Part shown: positions 45,673 to 55,030 of the stretch, piece after piece
Layout: every line of letters starts with the position of its first letter
How positions within the stretch are numbered: the stretch's first letter is position 1
Source: Candidatus Roseilinea sp.
GTDB taxonomy: Bacteria; Chloroflexota; Anaerolineae; J036; Brachytrichaceae
Direction: 5' to 3'
NCBI GenBank assembly: GCA_025998955.1
Contig: AP024676.1
Span: 4,524,001 to 4,588,000, forward strand
Length of the DNA: 64,000 nt
Position numbers and translations under genes: made by a program
The notes under the pieces: generated by a model
The model's input: only the letters and a program-made list of their open reading frames with translations
Told to the model about the DNA's origin: nothing
Databases searched by the model: none

Positions 45673-46833
45673 ATGAAAAGAACCATCCGCGTCTCGCTTC
45701 TCGCTGCGTTTGCGATGCTGGCGCTCAGCGCCTGCGGCGGCGAGATTTCCCCCACATCCTTCCCCGGCCTCACGCTCGACGGCGCCGATGCCTACCTCGC
45801 CAGCAACCTGCATGTGTATAAATTCGATCCGGTGACCGGTGCGCAGGCATGGATGTTCCCTGCGGCGGAGGGAGAAGGCGGACAGCGCCCCGGGCCGTTC
45901 GCCGGCCCGCCGCTGAAATTCGGCAACGCAATCATCGTCGGCGAGACGGTCGGCATGGATGGCCGCACTAGCCACCGCCTCTATGCACTGTTGGCCAGCA
46001 ACGGCACGGAGCTGTGGCGATTCTCCGGCGGCCAGCGCGAATACACCGATGGCGCCAGCACCGACGGCAAATTGATCTTTGCGCCGAACGGCGACAATAC
46101 GCTCTACGCGCTCGATCCATCCCAGTTAGACGGCGGCGAGCCGAAGCTGGTTTGGAAGTTCACTGCCCAGGACAAGCTGTGGGTGCGGCCACGGGTCGCC
46201 GACGGTAAAGTGTTCCAGCCTTCGCTCGATCACAACCTCTATGCGCTCGACGCAGCGACGGGCAAACTCTTGTGGACTTTCAGCGCCGGCGCTTCGATTG
46301 CCTCGCATCCGGCGATCGCCGATGGCGTGCTGTATTTCGGCTCGTTCGACCAACGCATGTATGCCGTGGACGCCGAGACCGGCGCAGAGATCTGGCGCTC
46401 GCCGGAACGCCTGGGCGGCTGGATCTGGTGCGACCCGCTGCTCGACAATGGCGAGATCTTCGTCGGCGATGTGAAGGGGGGAGTGTACGCCATTGACAAG
46501 CGCACTGGCAACGTGCTGTGGCGCTCGCAAGTGGGCGGCGCGATCCGCGCCCAGCCGGTCATCGTTGGAAATAAGCTCTACGTCGTGTCGAGCGATACTT
46601 ACCTCTACAGCTTCGACCGCCGGCCCGAGACCGACGCCAACGGCTACGTCTCGCCTACGCGTGTGCTGGAGAACGGCCTGGTGCGACGCCTGCTCTCCAC
46701 GCCGGCCTACACAAACGGCGCACTGCTCGTACCGCTGTTCGACGGCGACATCAAGGTCACGGCCGTTGATCTAGAGACCCGGCAGAAGAAGTTCGAATTC
46801 CCGTTGCGAACGACGGCAGGGACGTCGCCATAG
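45673..46833 (+). CDS. PQQ-like beta-propeller lipoprotein
   Basis: The 386-residue protein has a lipoprotein signal (VSLLAAFAMLALSACGGE, lipobox LSAC) and repeats of the BamB/PQQ type: LYALLASNGTELWRFSGGQR, LYALDAATGKLLWTFSAGAS, MYAVDAETGAEIWRSPERLG, VYAIDKRTGNVLWRSQVGGA. Such propellers serve as scaffolds in the cell envelope. It begins 15 bp after yidD. No quinoprotein dehydrogenase residues are seen, so an enzymatic role is unlikely. Its placement next to yidD hints at an envelope-assembly role but is only suggestive. Confidence 0.88.
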   Translation: MKRTIRVSLLAAFAMLALSACGGEISPTSFPGLTLDGADAYLASNLHVYKFDPVTGAQAWMFPAAEGEGGQRPGPFAGPPLKFGNAIIVGETVGMDGRTSHRLYALLASNGTELWRFSGGQREYTDGASTDGKLIFAPNGDNTLYALDPSQLDGGEPKLVWKFTAQDKLWVRPRVADGKVFQPSLDHNLYALDAATGKLLWTFSAGASIASHPAIADGVLYFGSFDQRMYAVDAETGAEIWRSPERLGGWIWCDPLLDNGEIFVGDVKGGVYAIDKRTGNVLWRSQVGGAIRAQPVIVGNKLYVVSSDTYLYSFDRRPETDANGYVSPTRVLENGLVRRLLSTPAYTNGALLVPLFDGDIKVTAVDLETRQKKFEFPLRTTAGTSP

Positions 46834-46860
46834 GCGCAGCATTACACGCCCTCGGTCGCC

Positions 46861-47388
46861 ATGCCATACACCCCCATCATCGGCACGCTGGGCTACATCC
46901 TCTCCCCGGATCGCCGATTCGTGCTGATGATCCACCGCAACGCGCGTCCCGACGATCAGGCCTTCGGCAAATACAACGGCTTGGGCGGCAAGATGGAGCC
47001 CGGTGAAGATGTGGCAGCGTGCATGCGGCGCGAAATCCGTGAAGAGGCCGGCGTCGAGGTGACCGCTATGCAATTGCGCGGCACCATCAGTTGGCCGGGC
47101 TTCGGCCCCAATGGCGAAGACTGGCTCGGCTTCGTCTTCTTGATCACCGCATTCACGGGTCAGCCGGTCGCGCACAACCCCGAGGGTGCGCTGGAATGGA
47201 CGCCGGTCCGGCGCGTGCTGGACGCATGTTCTGCCGATCCGGAGACGCGCGACCGCGCAGCGCTCCCCATGTGGCCGGGCGACCGATACTTTTTGCCGCT
47301 GGTCTTCGACGACGATCCTCGTCCATTCCATGGCGTGATGCCCTACGCGAATGGGCAACCCATCTCTTGGCACTACACACGTTTCTAG
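46861..47388 (+). CDS. Nudix hydrolase, MutT-like
   Basis: The 175-residue protein has a complete Nudix box, GKMEPGEDVAACMRREIREE then AGVEV, which binds the metal for hydrolysis of nucleoside diphosphate derivatives. LGYILSPDRRFVLMIHRNAR at the N terminus and FHGVMPYANGQPI at the end resemble 8-oxo-dGTP diphosphatases of the MTH1/MutT group. It lies 27 bp after the beta-propeller gene and may be cotranscribed. The exact substrate is not certain. Confidence 0.9.
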   Translation: MPYTPIIGTLGYILSPDRRFVLMIHRNARPDDQAFGKYNGLGGKMEPGEDVAACMRREIREEAGVEVTAMQLRGTISWPGFGPNGEDWLGFVFLITAFTGQPVAHNPEGALEWTPVRRVLDACSADPETRDRAALPMWPGDRYFLPLVFDDDPRPFHGVMPYANGQPISWHYTRF

Positions 47389-47402
47389 GGGCAAAGCAGC
47401 GC

Positions 47403-47429
47403 TTGACCCTCTCGATAATGGTGTATGAT
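47403..47429 (+). promoter_or_regulatory. Promoter of nadC
   Basis: TTGACC (47403-47408) and TATGAT (47424-47429) are separated by 15 bp. The -10 ends 9 nt before the nadC ATG, again suggesting a leaderless start. Confidence 0.45.
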
Positions 47430-47438
47430 TAACACTAA

Positions 47439-48314
47439 ATGGATCGGGTGAACATTCCCCCGAATATCGAAGCCATCGTGCGGCGCGCACTCGAAGAGGA
47501 CATCGGCAGCGGCGATGTGACGACGAACTGCACCGTTCCCAAAGACTTGTGGCTGACCGGCCGGTTCGTCGCAAAGGCGCACGGCGTGGTCGCCGGTTTG
47601 GAGATTGCGGCGCTGGCGTTCACCCTGCTCGATGAGCGCGTGACGATGGATCGTCTGGCTCAGGATGGTGTGGTCGTCGCGCCGAAGCAGGTCATCGCCA
47701 CGCTTGCGGGTCCGGCACGCGCGTTGCTCACCGGCGAACGCACTGCGCTGAACATCCTGCAGCGCATGTCGGGCATCGCGACGGCTACGCGCGGGTTCGT
47801 CGAAGCGGTGGCTGGCACGCGCGCCCGCATCCTGGATACGCGCAAGACCGCGCCCGGACTGCGCGCGCTCGACAAGCTGGCCGTACGCATCGGCGGCGGG
47901 ATGAATCACCGGATTGGCCTATACGACATGGTGATGATCAAGAACAACCACATCGCCGCGTGTGGTGGGAGCCTCACCGAGGCCGTGCGGCGCGTGCGCG
48001 AGTGCGCCGCGGCGCGCCCCGAAGGCAGTGAACGGCTGAAGATCGAGGTCGAGGTGCGTGACCTGCGCGAATTGGAAGAAGCGCTGGCGCTCGACGTAGA
48101 CATCATCATGCTGGATAACATGTCCCTGGAAGACATGCGCCGCGCCGTGGACACCGTGAACGGGCGCGTCAAGTTGGAGGCGAGCGGCAACGTCACGCTC
48201 GACAACGCCCGCGCGATCGCCGAGACCGGCGTGGACTACATTAGCTCGGGCGCGCTCACCCATTCGGTGAGGGCGCTGGACATCAGTTTGTGGCTGGATG
48301 AGCCGAATATATAG
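47439..48314 (+). CDS. nadC: Nicotinate-nucleotide pyrophosphorylase (carboxylating)
   Basis: NadC makes nicotinate mononucleotide from quinolinate and PRPP, releasing CO2. The 291 residues include EDIGSGDVTTNCTV, ERTALNILQRMSGIAT, ILDTRKTAPGLRALDKLAVR, IGLYDMVMIKNNHIA and IEVEVRDLRELEEAL, the standard quinolinate phosphoribosyltransferase set. It is first of the nadC-nadA-nadB cluster. Its stop codon is followed at once by a perfect hairpin. Confidence 0.97.
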   Translation: MDRVNIPPNIEAIVRRALEEDIGSGDVTTNCTVPKDLWLTGRFVAKAHGVVAGLEIAALAFTLLDERVTMDRLAQDGVVVAPKQVIATLAGPARALLTGERTALNILQRMSGIATATRGFVEAVAGTRARILDTRKTAPGLRALDKLAVRIGGGMNHRIGLYDMVMIKNNHIAACGGSLTEAVRRVRECAAARPEGSERLKIEVEVRDLRELEEALALDVDIIMLDNMSLEDMRRAVDTVNGRVKLEASGNVTLDNARAIAETGVDYISSGALTHSVRALDISLWLDEPNI

Positions 48315-48382
48315 ACGCATCGCGTATTGCATACGCTCGGTCGCTCTGCTGCGACGTGCTGAGAGTCAGCACGCGATGCGTC
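48314..48382. repeat. Hairpin between nadC and nadA
   Basis: GACGCATCGCGT (48314-48325) and ACGCGATGCGTC (48371-48382) are perfect 12 bp complements. An inner GTGCTGA-GAG-TCAGCAC stem (48356-48372) overlaps the right arm and could compete with it. No T run follows, so read-through to nadA is expected. Confidence 0.7.
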
Positions 48383-48423
48383 GCGCGTGCTCCGTCTAGC
48401 TCCCACAACCCGGAGACGAACCC

Positions 48424-49497
48424 ATGACAAGCCTCACCTCTCGAATCACCGATCCCGATGAAATGTATGCCGCGCTCAAGGCAAAGCTGAGCGACATCGT
48501 GCCGGACGCCGAGCTGTTCTACAAGTCCCGGCTGGCCGCGCAGATCAACCGGCTCAAGCAAGAGCGCAACGCAGTGATCCTCGGCCACAACTACATGGAG
48601 CCGGCGTTGTTCCACTCGATCCCCGACTTCGTCGGTGATTCGCTGGAGCTGAGCCGCAAGGCCGCGCAGACCGACAAAGACATCATCGTGTTCTGCGGCG
48701 TGCGCTTCATGGCCGAGACGGCCAAGATTCTGAACCCGTCGAAGACGGTGTTGATCCCATCCCAGCGTGCCGGCTGCTCGCTGGCCGCCAGCATCACCGC
48801 CGAGGACGTGCGCCGGCTCAAGGCGCAGTACCCCGGCGTGCCGGTCGTCACCTACGTCAACACCTACGCCGACGTGAAGGCTGAGTCGGACATCTGCTGC
48901 ACGTCGTCCAACGCGGTCATGGTGGTGAATTCGCTCGACAGCGACCGGGTGATCTTTTTGCCGGACGAATACCTGGCGCGCAATGTGGCCAACGAGACCG
49001 GCAAGCGCATTATCTTCCCCACGCGCGAGCCCCGCCACAGCGATGCGCAGATCGAATTCGAGATGATCGGCTGGCATGGCCGCTGCGAGGTGCACGAGAA
49101 GTTCACCGTCGAGGACATCCAGGCCATTCGCCACGACTTTCCCGACGTGGTTATCCTGGCGCATCCGGAGTGCAGCCCCGAGGTGGTCGCCGCTGCCGAC
49201 TTCTCGGGCAGCACCACGGCGATGATGAAATACGTCGAGCGCACGCAGGCCCCGCGCTACCTGTTGCTGACCGAGTGTTCGATGGCCGACAACATCGCCG
49301 GCGCAAACCCCGACAAGGAGATGTTGCGGCTGTGCAGCGTGCGCTGCCCCCACATGAACGAGATCACGCTCGAAGATACGCTGCTCGCACTGCAAAAGAC
49401 GCAGTATGTGGTGGACGTGCCGCCGGACATCCGCGAGCGCGCGCGCCTGGCCGTCGAGCGCATGATTGCCATTGGCCCTGTCGGCAAGAAAGACTGA
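48424..49497 (+). CDS. nadA: Quinolinate synthase
   Basis: NadA condenses iminoaspartate with dihydroxyacetone phosphate using a [4Fe-4S] cluster. In the 357 residues, cluster Cys are found in VFCGVRFMAETAKIL, and ILAHPECSPEVVAAADFSGS; the third lies in LRLCSVRCPHMNEITLEDTL. INRLKQERNAVILGHNYMEP is the N-terminal signature. It sits between nadC and nadB, forming the aspartate route of NAD synthesis. CACAACCCGGAGACGAACCC before ATG 48424 provides a GGAG site. Confidence 0.97.
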   Translation: MTSLTSRITDPDEMYAALKAKLSDIVPDAELFYKSRLAAQINRLKQERNAVILGHNYMEPALFHSIPDFVGDSLELSRKAAQTDKDIIVFCGVRFMAETAKILNPSKTVLIPSQRAGCSLAASITAEDVRRLKAQYPGVPVVTYVNTYADVKAESDICCTSSNAVMVVNSLDSDRVIFLPDEYLARNVANETGKRIIFPTREPRHSDAQIEFEMIGWHGRCEVHEKFTVEDIQAIRHDFPDVVILAHPECSPEVVAAADFSGSTTAMMKYVERTQAPRYLLLTECSMADNIAGANPDKEMLRLCSVRCPHMNEITLEDTLLALQKTQYVVDVPPDIRERARLAVERMIAIGPVGKKD

Positions 49498-49585
49498 GCG
49501 ATTGAGCTACACAGCATGCGAAGCGCGCAAAGGCAAGGTTTGATCTCTTCGCGTCCTTCGTGCGCTTTGTGGTGAAAGGTGAGCA

Positions 49586-51154
49586 GTGTCTGATTTGATC
49601 GAGACCGACGTGCTCGTCATCGGCTGCGGCATCGGCGGCGGGGTCACGGCGCTCCGGCTCGCGCAGCAGGGCATACACGTTACGCTCATCACTCGCTCGC
49701 ACGATCCGCAGGATTCGAGCACGGCCTGGGCGCAGGGCGGCATCATCTATCGCGGGCACGACGACAGCCCACAACTGCTGGCCGAGGACATCGAGCGCGC
49801 CGGCGCCGGCTTCTCCAACCCCAGCGCAGTGCGCATCCTGGCCGAGGAAGGGCCGGCGCTGGTGCGTGAAATCCTGATCGAGCAACTCAACGTGCCGTTC
49901 GATCACCACGGGGACGGCGTAGCGCTGGCGCTGGAGGGCGGCCATCGCCTGCCGCGCATCGCCCACGCCGCCGACGCGACCGGCGCGGCAATCGAATACG
50001 CCCTGCTGGCTGCGCTGCGGCGCGAGTCGAACGTCACGCTGCTGACCGGCCACACGGCGATAGACCTCATCACCCCGTCGCACCACGCGATCAACCGACT
50101 GGCGATCTACGAGCCGCAGTCGTGCGTCGGTGCGTATGTGCTCGACCGCGACGCCAGCCGGGTGAAGCGCGTGCTGGCCAAGCGCACCGTGCTGGCGACG
50201 GGCGGCCTGGGACAGATCTACCTTTACACCACCAACCCGAGCGGCGCCCGCGGGGACGGGCTGGCCATGGCATATCGCGCCGGCGCGCGGGTGATCAACG
50301 CCGAATTCGTACAGTTCCATCCGACGGCGTTCGCCAAACCAGGCGCGCCGCGCTTTCTGATCACCGAAGCCGTGCGTGGCGATGGCGGCCGGCTGGTGCA
50401 TGCGGATGGCGAGCCGTTCATGCAAAAGTACGACCCGGCGTGGAAGGATCTCGCGCCGCGCGACGTGGTTGCCCGCAGCATCTACTTCGAGATGCTGGAG
50501 CGTGGTGTGCCACACGTGTATTTGAACCTGCGGGACTACATCAAGCCGGAGCGCATCCGCGAACACTTCCCGAACATTTATAAGCAGTGCCTAGAATACG
50601 GCGTGGACATGACGTGCGACCTTGTGCCCGTTGCGCCGGCGGCGCATTACTTCTGCGGCGGCGTGTGGGCCGACGAACACGGACGAACCACCATCGAGCG
50701 GCTCTACGCCGTGGGCGAGGTAAGCTGCACCGGCCTGCATGGCGCGAATCGGCTGGCCAGCACGTCGCTGCTCGAAGGGCTGGTATGGGGCGTGCGCGCC
50801 GCTAACCACATTGCCGCACACATCGCCGACGACCAGCTGCACGATCCGAACGACATTCCCGAGTGGCGAGAGAACGGCGTCGAACATCCTGACCCGGCGC
50901 TTATCGCCCAGGACATGGGGGTGATCCGCGGGCTGATGTGGAACTACGTCGGATTAGTGCGCAACAAGCCGCGACTCGACCGCGCGCTCAGCGAGCTGCG
51001 CCACCTCGAAACCGAGATCGAGCGCTTCTACCGCAAGAGCAAGGTGACCGACGAGCTGATCGGCCTGCGCAACGCGGTGCGCTCGGCGGTGATCGTGGCG
51101 CAGGCGGCCTGGTCGAACAAGCAGAGCATCGGCGTGCACTATCGCGAGAGTTAG
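49586..51154 (+). CDS. nadB: L-aspartate oxidase
   Basis: NadB oxidises L-aspartate to iminoaspartate with FAD, feeding NadA. The 522 residues start at GTG with the dinucleotide motif DVLVIGCGIGGGVTALRLAQ, then DSSTAWAQGGI, TVLATGGLGQIYLYTTNPSG, EFVQFHPTAFA, RDVVARSIYFEM (catalytic Arg region) and APAAHYFCGGVWADEHGRTT. The C-terminal helical domain has LMWNYVGLVRN. AAGGTGAG lies before the GTG. A purine/pyrimidine-biased segment separates it from nadA. Confidence 0.96.
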   Translation: MSDLIETDVLVIGCGIGGGVTALRLAQQGIHVTLITRSHDPQDSSTAWAQGGIIYRGHDDSPQLLAEDIERAGAGFSNPSAVRILAEEGPALVREILIEQLNVPFDHHGDGVALALEGGHRLPRIAHAADATGAAIEYALLAALRRESNVTLLTGHTAIDLITPSHHAINRLAIYEPQSCVGAYVLDRDASRVKRVLAKRTVLATGGLGQIYLYTTNPSGARGDGLAMAYRAGARVINAEFVQFHPTAFAKPGAPRFLITEAVRGDGGRLVHADGEPFMQKYDPAWKDLAPRDVVARSIYFEMLERGVPHVYLNLRDYIKPERIREHFPNIYKQCLEYGVDMTCDLVPVAPAAHYFCGGVWADEHGRTTIERLYAVGEVSCTGLHGANRLASTSLLEGLVWGVRAANHIAAHIADDQLHDPNDIPEWRENGVEHPDPALIAQDMGVIRGLMWNYVGLVRNKPRLDRALSELRHLETEIERFYRKSKVTDELIGLRNAVRSAVIVAQAAWSNKQSIGVHYRES

Positions 51155-52206
51155 CCCTGGGCAGCCCGCCTCTGGCCCAACACCCCGGCAATGTGCGACG
51201 CGAACGCGTCTACGTCCTCAGGCGTTGTGTCCCACGCGCACATCCAGCGCGCGATGGTGTGCGCCTCGTCGGCCGGCGCCCATTCGTAGAAGAAGCTGTG
51301 CCGACGCAGCGCCTCGATCGCCCAATTGGGTATGACGGCGAAGACGGCGTTGGCCTGCACCGGATAGGCGATCTCGACGATGCCGCGCACGGCGTCGGCC
51401 AGCCGGCGCGCCATAGCGTTGGCGTTGCACGCGTTGCGCCGCCACAGGTCGTCACGTAGCAGCACCTCGAACTGCGCGCCGATGAAGCGCATCTTCGAAG
51501 CCAGTTGCATGCCCTGCTTGCGAATGAACTTGAAGTCGGAGGCGGCAGCGCGCGGTGGGAAGAAGACCACGGCCTCGCCGCCCAGCAAACCGTTCTTCGT
51601 GCCGCCGAACGACAGCACATCCACGCCGGCGTCGCGCGTGAAAGTGCGGAAGGGAAGATCGAGCGCGGCGGCGGCGTTGCAGATGCGCGCGCCATCCATG
51701 TGCAACAGCAATCCATGCGCATGGGCGTAGTCGGCCAGCGCACGAATCTCCTCCACCTGATACAACGTGCCCAGCTCGGTGCTCTGCGTGATGGAGATCA
51801 CTTTGGGCTGGATGTGGTGCTCGTCGCCGAAGCCGTGCATATGCTGCCGTGCATGCTCCACCGTGAGTTTGCCGTCGGGCGTTTCGCACGTCAGCAGTTT
51901 GACGCCGGCGAACTTCTCCGGCGCACCGCACTCGTCGCAGTGAATATGCGCAGTTGCAGCGCAGATGACGGCGTTGTAGCTGCGCGTGATGGCTGCCAGG
52001 CCGAGCGAGTTGGCCGCCGTGCCGTTGAAGACGAAGTACACGTCGGCGTCCTCGCCGAAATGACGTTTGAACACCGCTATGGCGCGGCGGGTGTAAGGGT
52101 CATCGCCGTAGCCGAGCACGTGGCCCTCGTTGGCCGCGAGGATAGCCTGGAGGACTTCGGGATGTGCGCCGGCGTTGTTGTCGCTGGCAAAGCTGCGATG
52201 GGTCAT
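51151..52206 (-). CDS. Low-specificity L-threonine aldolase
   Basis: This PLP enzyme cleaves threonine or allo-threonine to glycine and acetaldehyde. The 351 residues include SFASDNNAGAHPEVLQAILA, FVFNGTAANSLGLAAITRSY (cofactor phosphate region), LLLHMDGARICNAAAALDLP (Asp binding the pyridine N) and VDVLSFGGTKNGLLGGEAVV (Schiff-base Lys). It converges on nadB with 4 bp overlap. TAGAAT (complement of 52213-52218) lies 6 nt upstream of the ATG, so a leaderless start is likely. Confidence 0.93.
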   Translation of the reverse strand: MTHRSFASDNNAGAHPEVLQAILAANEGHVLGYGDDPYTRRAIAVFKRHFGEDADVYFVFNGTAANSLGLAAITRSYNAVICAATAHIHCDECGAPEKFAGVKLLTCETPDGKLTVEHARQHMHGFGDEHHIQPKVISITQSTELGTLYQVEEIRALADYAHAHGLLLHMDGARICNAAAALDLPFRTFTRDAGVDVLSFGGTKNGLLGGEAVVFFPPRAAASDFKFIRKQGMQLASKMRFIGAQFEVLLRDDLWRRNACNANAMARRLADAVRGIVEIAYPVQANAVFAVIPNWAIEALRRHSFFYEWAPADEAHTIARWMCAWDTTPEDVDAFASHIAGVLGQRRAAQG

Positions 52207-52294
52207 GCGGCGATTCTACGCAATGACTTGCCGCGACAAATTCCAGATGGACGATGGATTCGCGCGATGCTACTCGATCGGTCTTGCCGATCCT

Positions 52295-53533
52295 CTAGCC
52301 AAAGTCGCTCCTCGCGATCGCTTGAATCGCCCTGGCCACGCCGTCCTCGGCGCAAATCCTCTCGCTCAGCGCCTTTGCCCGCTGTGCCATATCGGCGTCG
52401 CTCGTGGCGACGCGAAGCGCATCTGCCAGCACATCGGCCGTCAGCTTCTTTTGTGGAATCGGCGCCGGCCCCACACCCAACGCCGCGACGCGCCGCCCCC
52501 AGAACGGCTGATCGCCGAAGAACGGCACGATCACCGTTGGCTTGCCTGCGCGCAGACCGGCTGCCGTCGTGCCCGAACCGCCATGATGCACGACGGCTGC
52601 GCATTGCGGGAACAGCCAGTCGTGCGGCGCGCCGTCCAGCACAAACACGCCTTCAGGCGCATTGGCTGCAGTCAGCCCACCCCAACCCGTCGCCAGGATA
52701 GCGCGTAGGCCTGTGCGCCTCACCGCTTCCAATACGATGGCCGACTTGGCTGCAGCATCTTGCGTGCTCATGCTGCCGAAGCCGACGTAGACCGGCGGTG
52801 CGCCGGCGCTCAAGAACGCCAGCAGTTCGCGCGAGGGTCGCCAATCGGGTGGCGCAGAGAGGAACCAATAGCCGGTGACATGCACATCATCCCCCCAGTC
52901 ACTCGGCCGCGGCACCACGTGTTCGCTGTAGGCGTATAGCTTTGGCACGGGTTGGCCTCGCAGCAGCAAGTCGTCTTTATACGGCGGCAGCCCCAGTTTC
53001 TCACGTCGAAAGGCATTGATCATCTTGCGATATGGCAACATGCCGACCTTGGTCAACAAGTCGTAGCTGAGTTTGTTGATCGTCGGCCCGTAGTCTCCAC
53101 CGCCGATGACCGGGTTGGCGAATGCTGCCGTAGGCGCATACGCCGGCAATGCAATTGCCAGGCAAGCAGGCACATTCAGCTTCTCGGCAATATGCACACC
53201 GGCCATGACCTTGGGGTGATACACGATCGCGTCCGAACCTTGCGATGCGTCCCAGGCATCATCCATCATCCGGCGCAGCACCGGCATCATCCGCTTGATC
53301 ATGCTGAAGAGACCTCTGCCCATCAGCGCTGCCTTGCCCTCTGGCGACTGAATAAGTTGAATCACGCCGGTTTCCAGCGGCGCAAAGTCCAGGCCGTAGT
53401 CCCTGACGAAGGCGGCGAACCCGGAATCGGTGACCAATCGCACGGCGTGGCCGGCGCGCTGCAACCCCAACCCAAGCGCGACATATGGCTGTACGTCGCC
53501 GCGCGAGCCCAACGTCAGGATCGTGATATTCAT
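52295..53533 (-). CDS. Glycosyltransferase, GT1 (sterol/UDP-glucosyltransferase-like)
   Basis: The 412-residue enzyme has the MGT/GT28-N fold start ITILTLGSRGDVQPYVALGL, with RAGHAVRLVTDSGFAAFVRD, and a C-terminal donor-binding region PQCAAVVHHGGSGTTAAGLR then AGKPTVIVPFFGDQPFWGRR. This PSPG-like pattern uses a UDP- or dTDP-sugar to glycosylate a lipid, sterol or small molecule. ATG 53533 marks the conserved start; an upstream frame adds eight residues. The acceptor is unknown. It is flanked by a metallochaperone gene upstream in the same direction. Confidence 0.88.
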   Translation of the reverse strand: MNITILTLGSRGDVQPYVALGLGLQRAGHAVRLVTDSGFAAFVRDYGLDFAPLETGVIQLIQSPEGKAALMGRGLFSMIKRMMPVLRRMMDDAWDASQGSDAIVYHPKVMAGVHIAEKLNVPACLAIALPAYAPTAAFANPVIGGGDYGPTINKLSYDLLTKVGMLPYRKMINAFRREKLGLPPYKDDLLLRGQPVPKLYAYSEHVVPRPSDWGDDVHVTGYWFLSAPPDWRPSRELLAFLSAGAPPVYVGFGSMSTQDAAAKSAIVLEAVRRTGLRAILATGWGGLTAANAPEGVFVLDGAPHDWLFPQCAAVVHHGGSGTTAAGLRAGKPTVIVPFFGDQPFWGRRVAALGVGPAPIPQKKLTADVLADALRVATSDADMAQRAKALSERICAEDGVARAIQAIARSDFG

Positions 53534-53553
53534 GTGGGCTTCGTAGATTCGGC

Positions 53554-54069
53554 TCAATTCGCCTGCTGTATCTCAGCAGATTTGACGTCTTTCACGACGC
53601 GCTGCAGGTTGCCGAGGCAACAACTGCCTTGTGGGTTGCGGATATCGCACGCGCAGGCGTCCACCTTTGTCAACGCCGTCACGCGCTCCACCACATCGGT
53701 TGCGCCATGCGCCGCGATCTCGGCGCGAACGCTGCCCGGCGAATGAAAGAAGCAATAACACACCAGCACATCGGCGTCGTGCGGGTGTTTCTGATGCACT
53801 CGCACGCGCAGTTGATCTTCGCCGAGGACGTGCGAGCCATCCTCGGCGAAATATACGTTCGGGCAGTCCGGCGTCGCGCAAAAGCGGTAGGTAACGGGGT
53901 GCAGCACCTCGAGCGTGACGTTGAGCAGCGCCTTGATCGTCCGCGTGTCCACCGGCCTGCCGCGCCGGCCGCAATGCGGACAGATCTCTACGACCGCAGC
54001 AGCTCGGCCGGTTGGCGCGGCCTGTCGTTGGGAGTGCTGGCCAATCGTCAGCTTGCTTCTTCGCTCCAT
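53554..54069 (-). CDS. CopZ-like iron-sulfur/zinc metallochaperone
   Basis: The 171-residue protein resembles the N-terminal half of Archaeoglobus CopZ and related iron-sulfur proteins. An N-terminal zinc module has EICPHCGRRGRPVDTRTIKA and YRFCATPDCPNVYFAEDG. A BFD-type [2Fe-2S] region follows: DVLVCYCFFHSPGSVRAEIA, then VDACACDIRNPQGSCCLGNL. Such proteins are linked to copper reduction and delivery. No copper ATPase is in the window. TATAAC (complement of 54078-54083) lies 8 nt before the ATG. Family assignment is from the Cys pattern. Confidence 0.75.
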   Translation of the reverse strand: MERRSKLTIGQHSQRQAAPTGRAAAVVEICPHCGRRGRPVDTRTIKALLNVTLEVLHPVTYRFCATPDCPNVYFAEDGSHVLGEDQLRVRVHQKHPHDADVLVCYCFFHSPGSVRAEIAAHGATDVVERVTALTKVDACACDIRNPQGSCCLGNLQRVVKDVKSAEIQQAN

Positions 54070-54124
54070 ACGCCCGAGTTATACACCTTTCATTTGTTGT
54101 CAGGTCAAGCGAAGTGCCGCTTGG

Positions 54125-55030
54125 TCACGCCAGCCCCCAGCCTGCGCACGCGGCGATCATCAGCGCGACCATGGCGGCGGAACTGGCGCCGTCTTGCTCT
54201 CGGCGGGTGAAGGTGAGCGTGGCCCATAGGCTGATCGGCAGGGTGAGCGTGATGGCGACGACCACGCCCAACGGCAGAACCACGCCGGCCGGCGCCCACG
54301 TCAGCGCGTAGGTCAGGACGGTCAGCAAGCGGTGCAGATGTAAGGTGCGCGCACCCAGCATGACGACCAGCGTGCGCTTGCCCACAGCGGCGTCGGCGCG
54401 CCGGTCAGCCCAGTGGACGCCGAGCAGGTTGACCATCGTGATGACGAACACAGGCAACAGGCCCAGCGCAGCTTCGAGCGTAAGTGCACCATGCTGCGTG
54501 GCAAATCCGAGCAGCGGGATCAGCATCGCGCCGAGCAAGGCGTTGGTCACTTCACCCAGCCCGCGTCTTTCCAACGCCCAAGGGGGCATCGAATAGCACC
54601 AGCCGCCGACCAAGCCGAGCAGAATGACGCCAAGCGCAGTGATGGAAAGCAGTCCGACCGCTGCAAAGATGATGCTTGTGAACAGGGCAAAACCGGCGGT
54701 AACCCAAGCGGCGCGCAGGGCGAGTTCGGGTGGAACCAAGCCGGCGGGCAGCACGCCGCTCCCGCCGGAGAACCAGGTTCTCCGGCTCAGGGCGTCCACG
54801 TCGCGATCGGCGAACTCATCGGCAAAATGCGCGCACAGGTTGGCGGCCAGCAGTGCGATCAGCCCGGCTCCCATTGCCGGCCAGTGCACCGCGCCTGCCG
54901 ACCGCGCGCCCATAATCACACCCAGGGCATATACCAGCAAGCCCGCGGCGATCATCTGCGGGCGCGCCATGCGAAACAGCGCAGCGGTGCATTGCACGAC
55001 TCGGTTACGGGATAACGCCACAGCAACCAT
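54125..55030 (-). CDS. UbiA family prenyltransferase
   Basis: The 301-residue membrane enzyme has about eight hydrophobic segments and two Asp-rich sites: ANLCAHFADEFADRDVDALS (first, binding prenyl diphosphate through Mg2+) and LLGVHWADRRADAAVGKRTL (second). Members attach prenyl chains to aromatic rings such as dihydroxynaphthoate in menaquinone synthesis. It is not next to other quinone genes. ATG 55030 with GAGAGGAAG upstream is preferred over a TTG at 55048. It is divergent from the riboswitch operon. Confidence 0.87.
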   Translation of the reverse strand: MVAVALSRNRVVQCTAALFRMARPQMIAAGLLVYALGVIMGARSAGAVHWPAMGAGLIALLAANLCAHFADEFADRDVDALSRRTWFSGGSGVLPAGLVPPELALRAAWVTAGFALFTSIIFAAVGLLSITALGVILLGLVGGWCYSMPPWALERRGLGEVTNALLGAMLIPLLGFATQHGALTLEAALGLLPVFVITMVNLLGVHWADRRADAAVGKRTLVVMLGARTLHLHRLLTVLTYALTWAPAGVVLPLGVVVAITLTLPISLWATLTFTRREQDGASSAAMVALMIAACAGWGLA

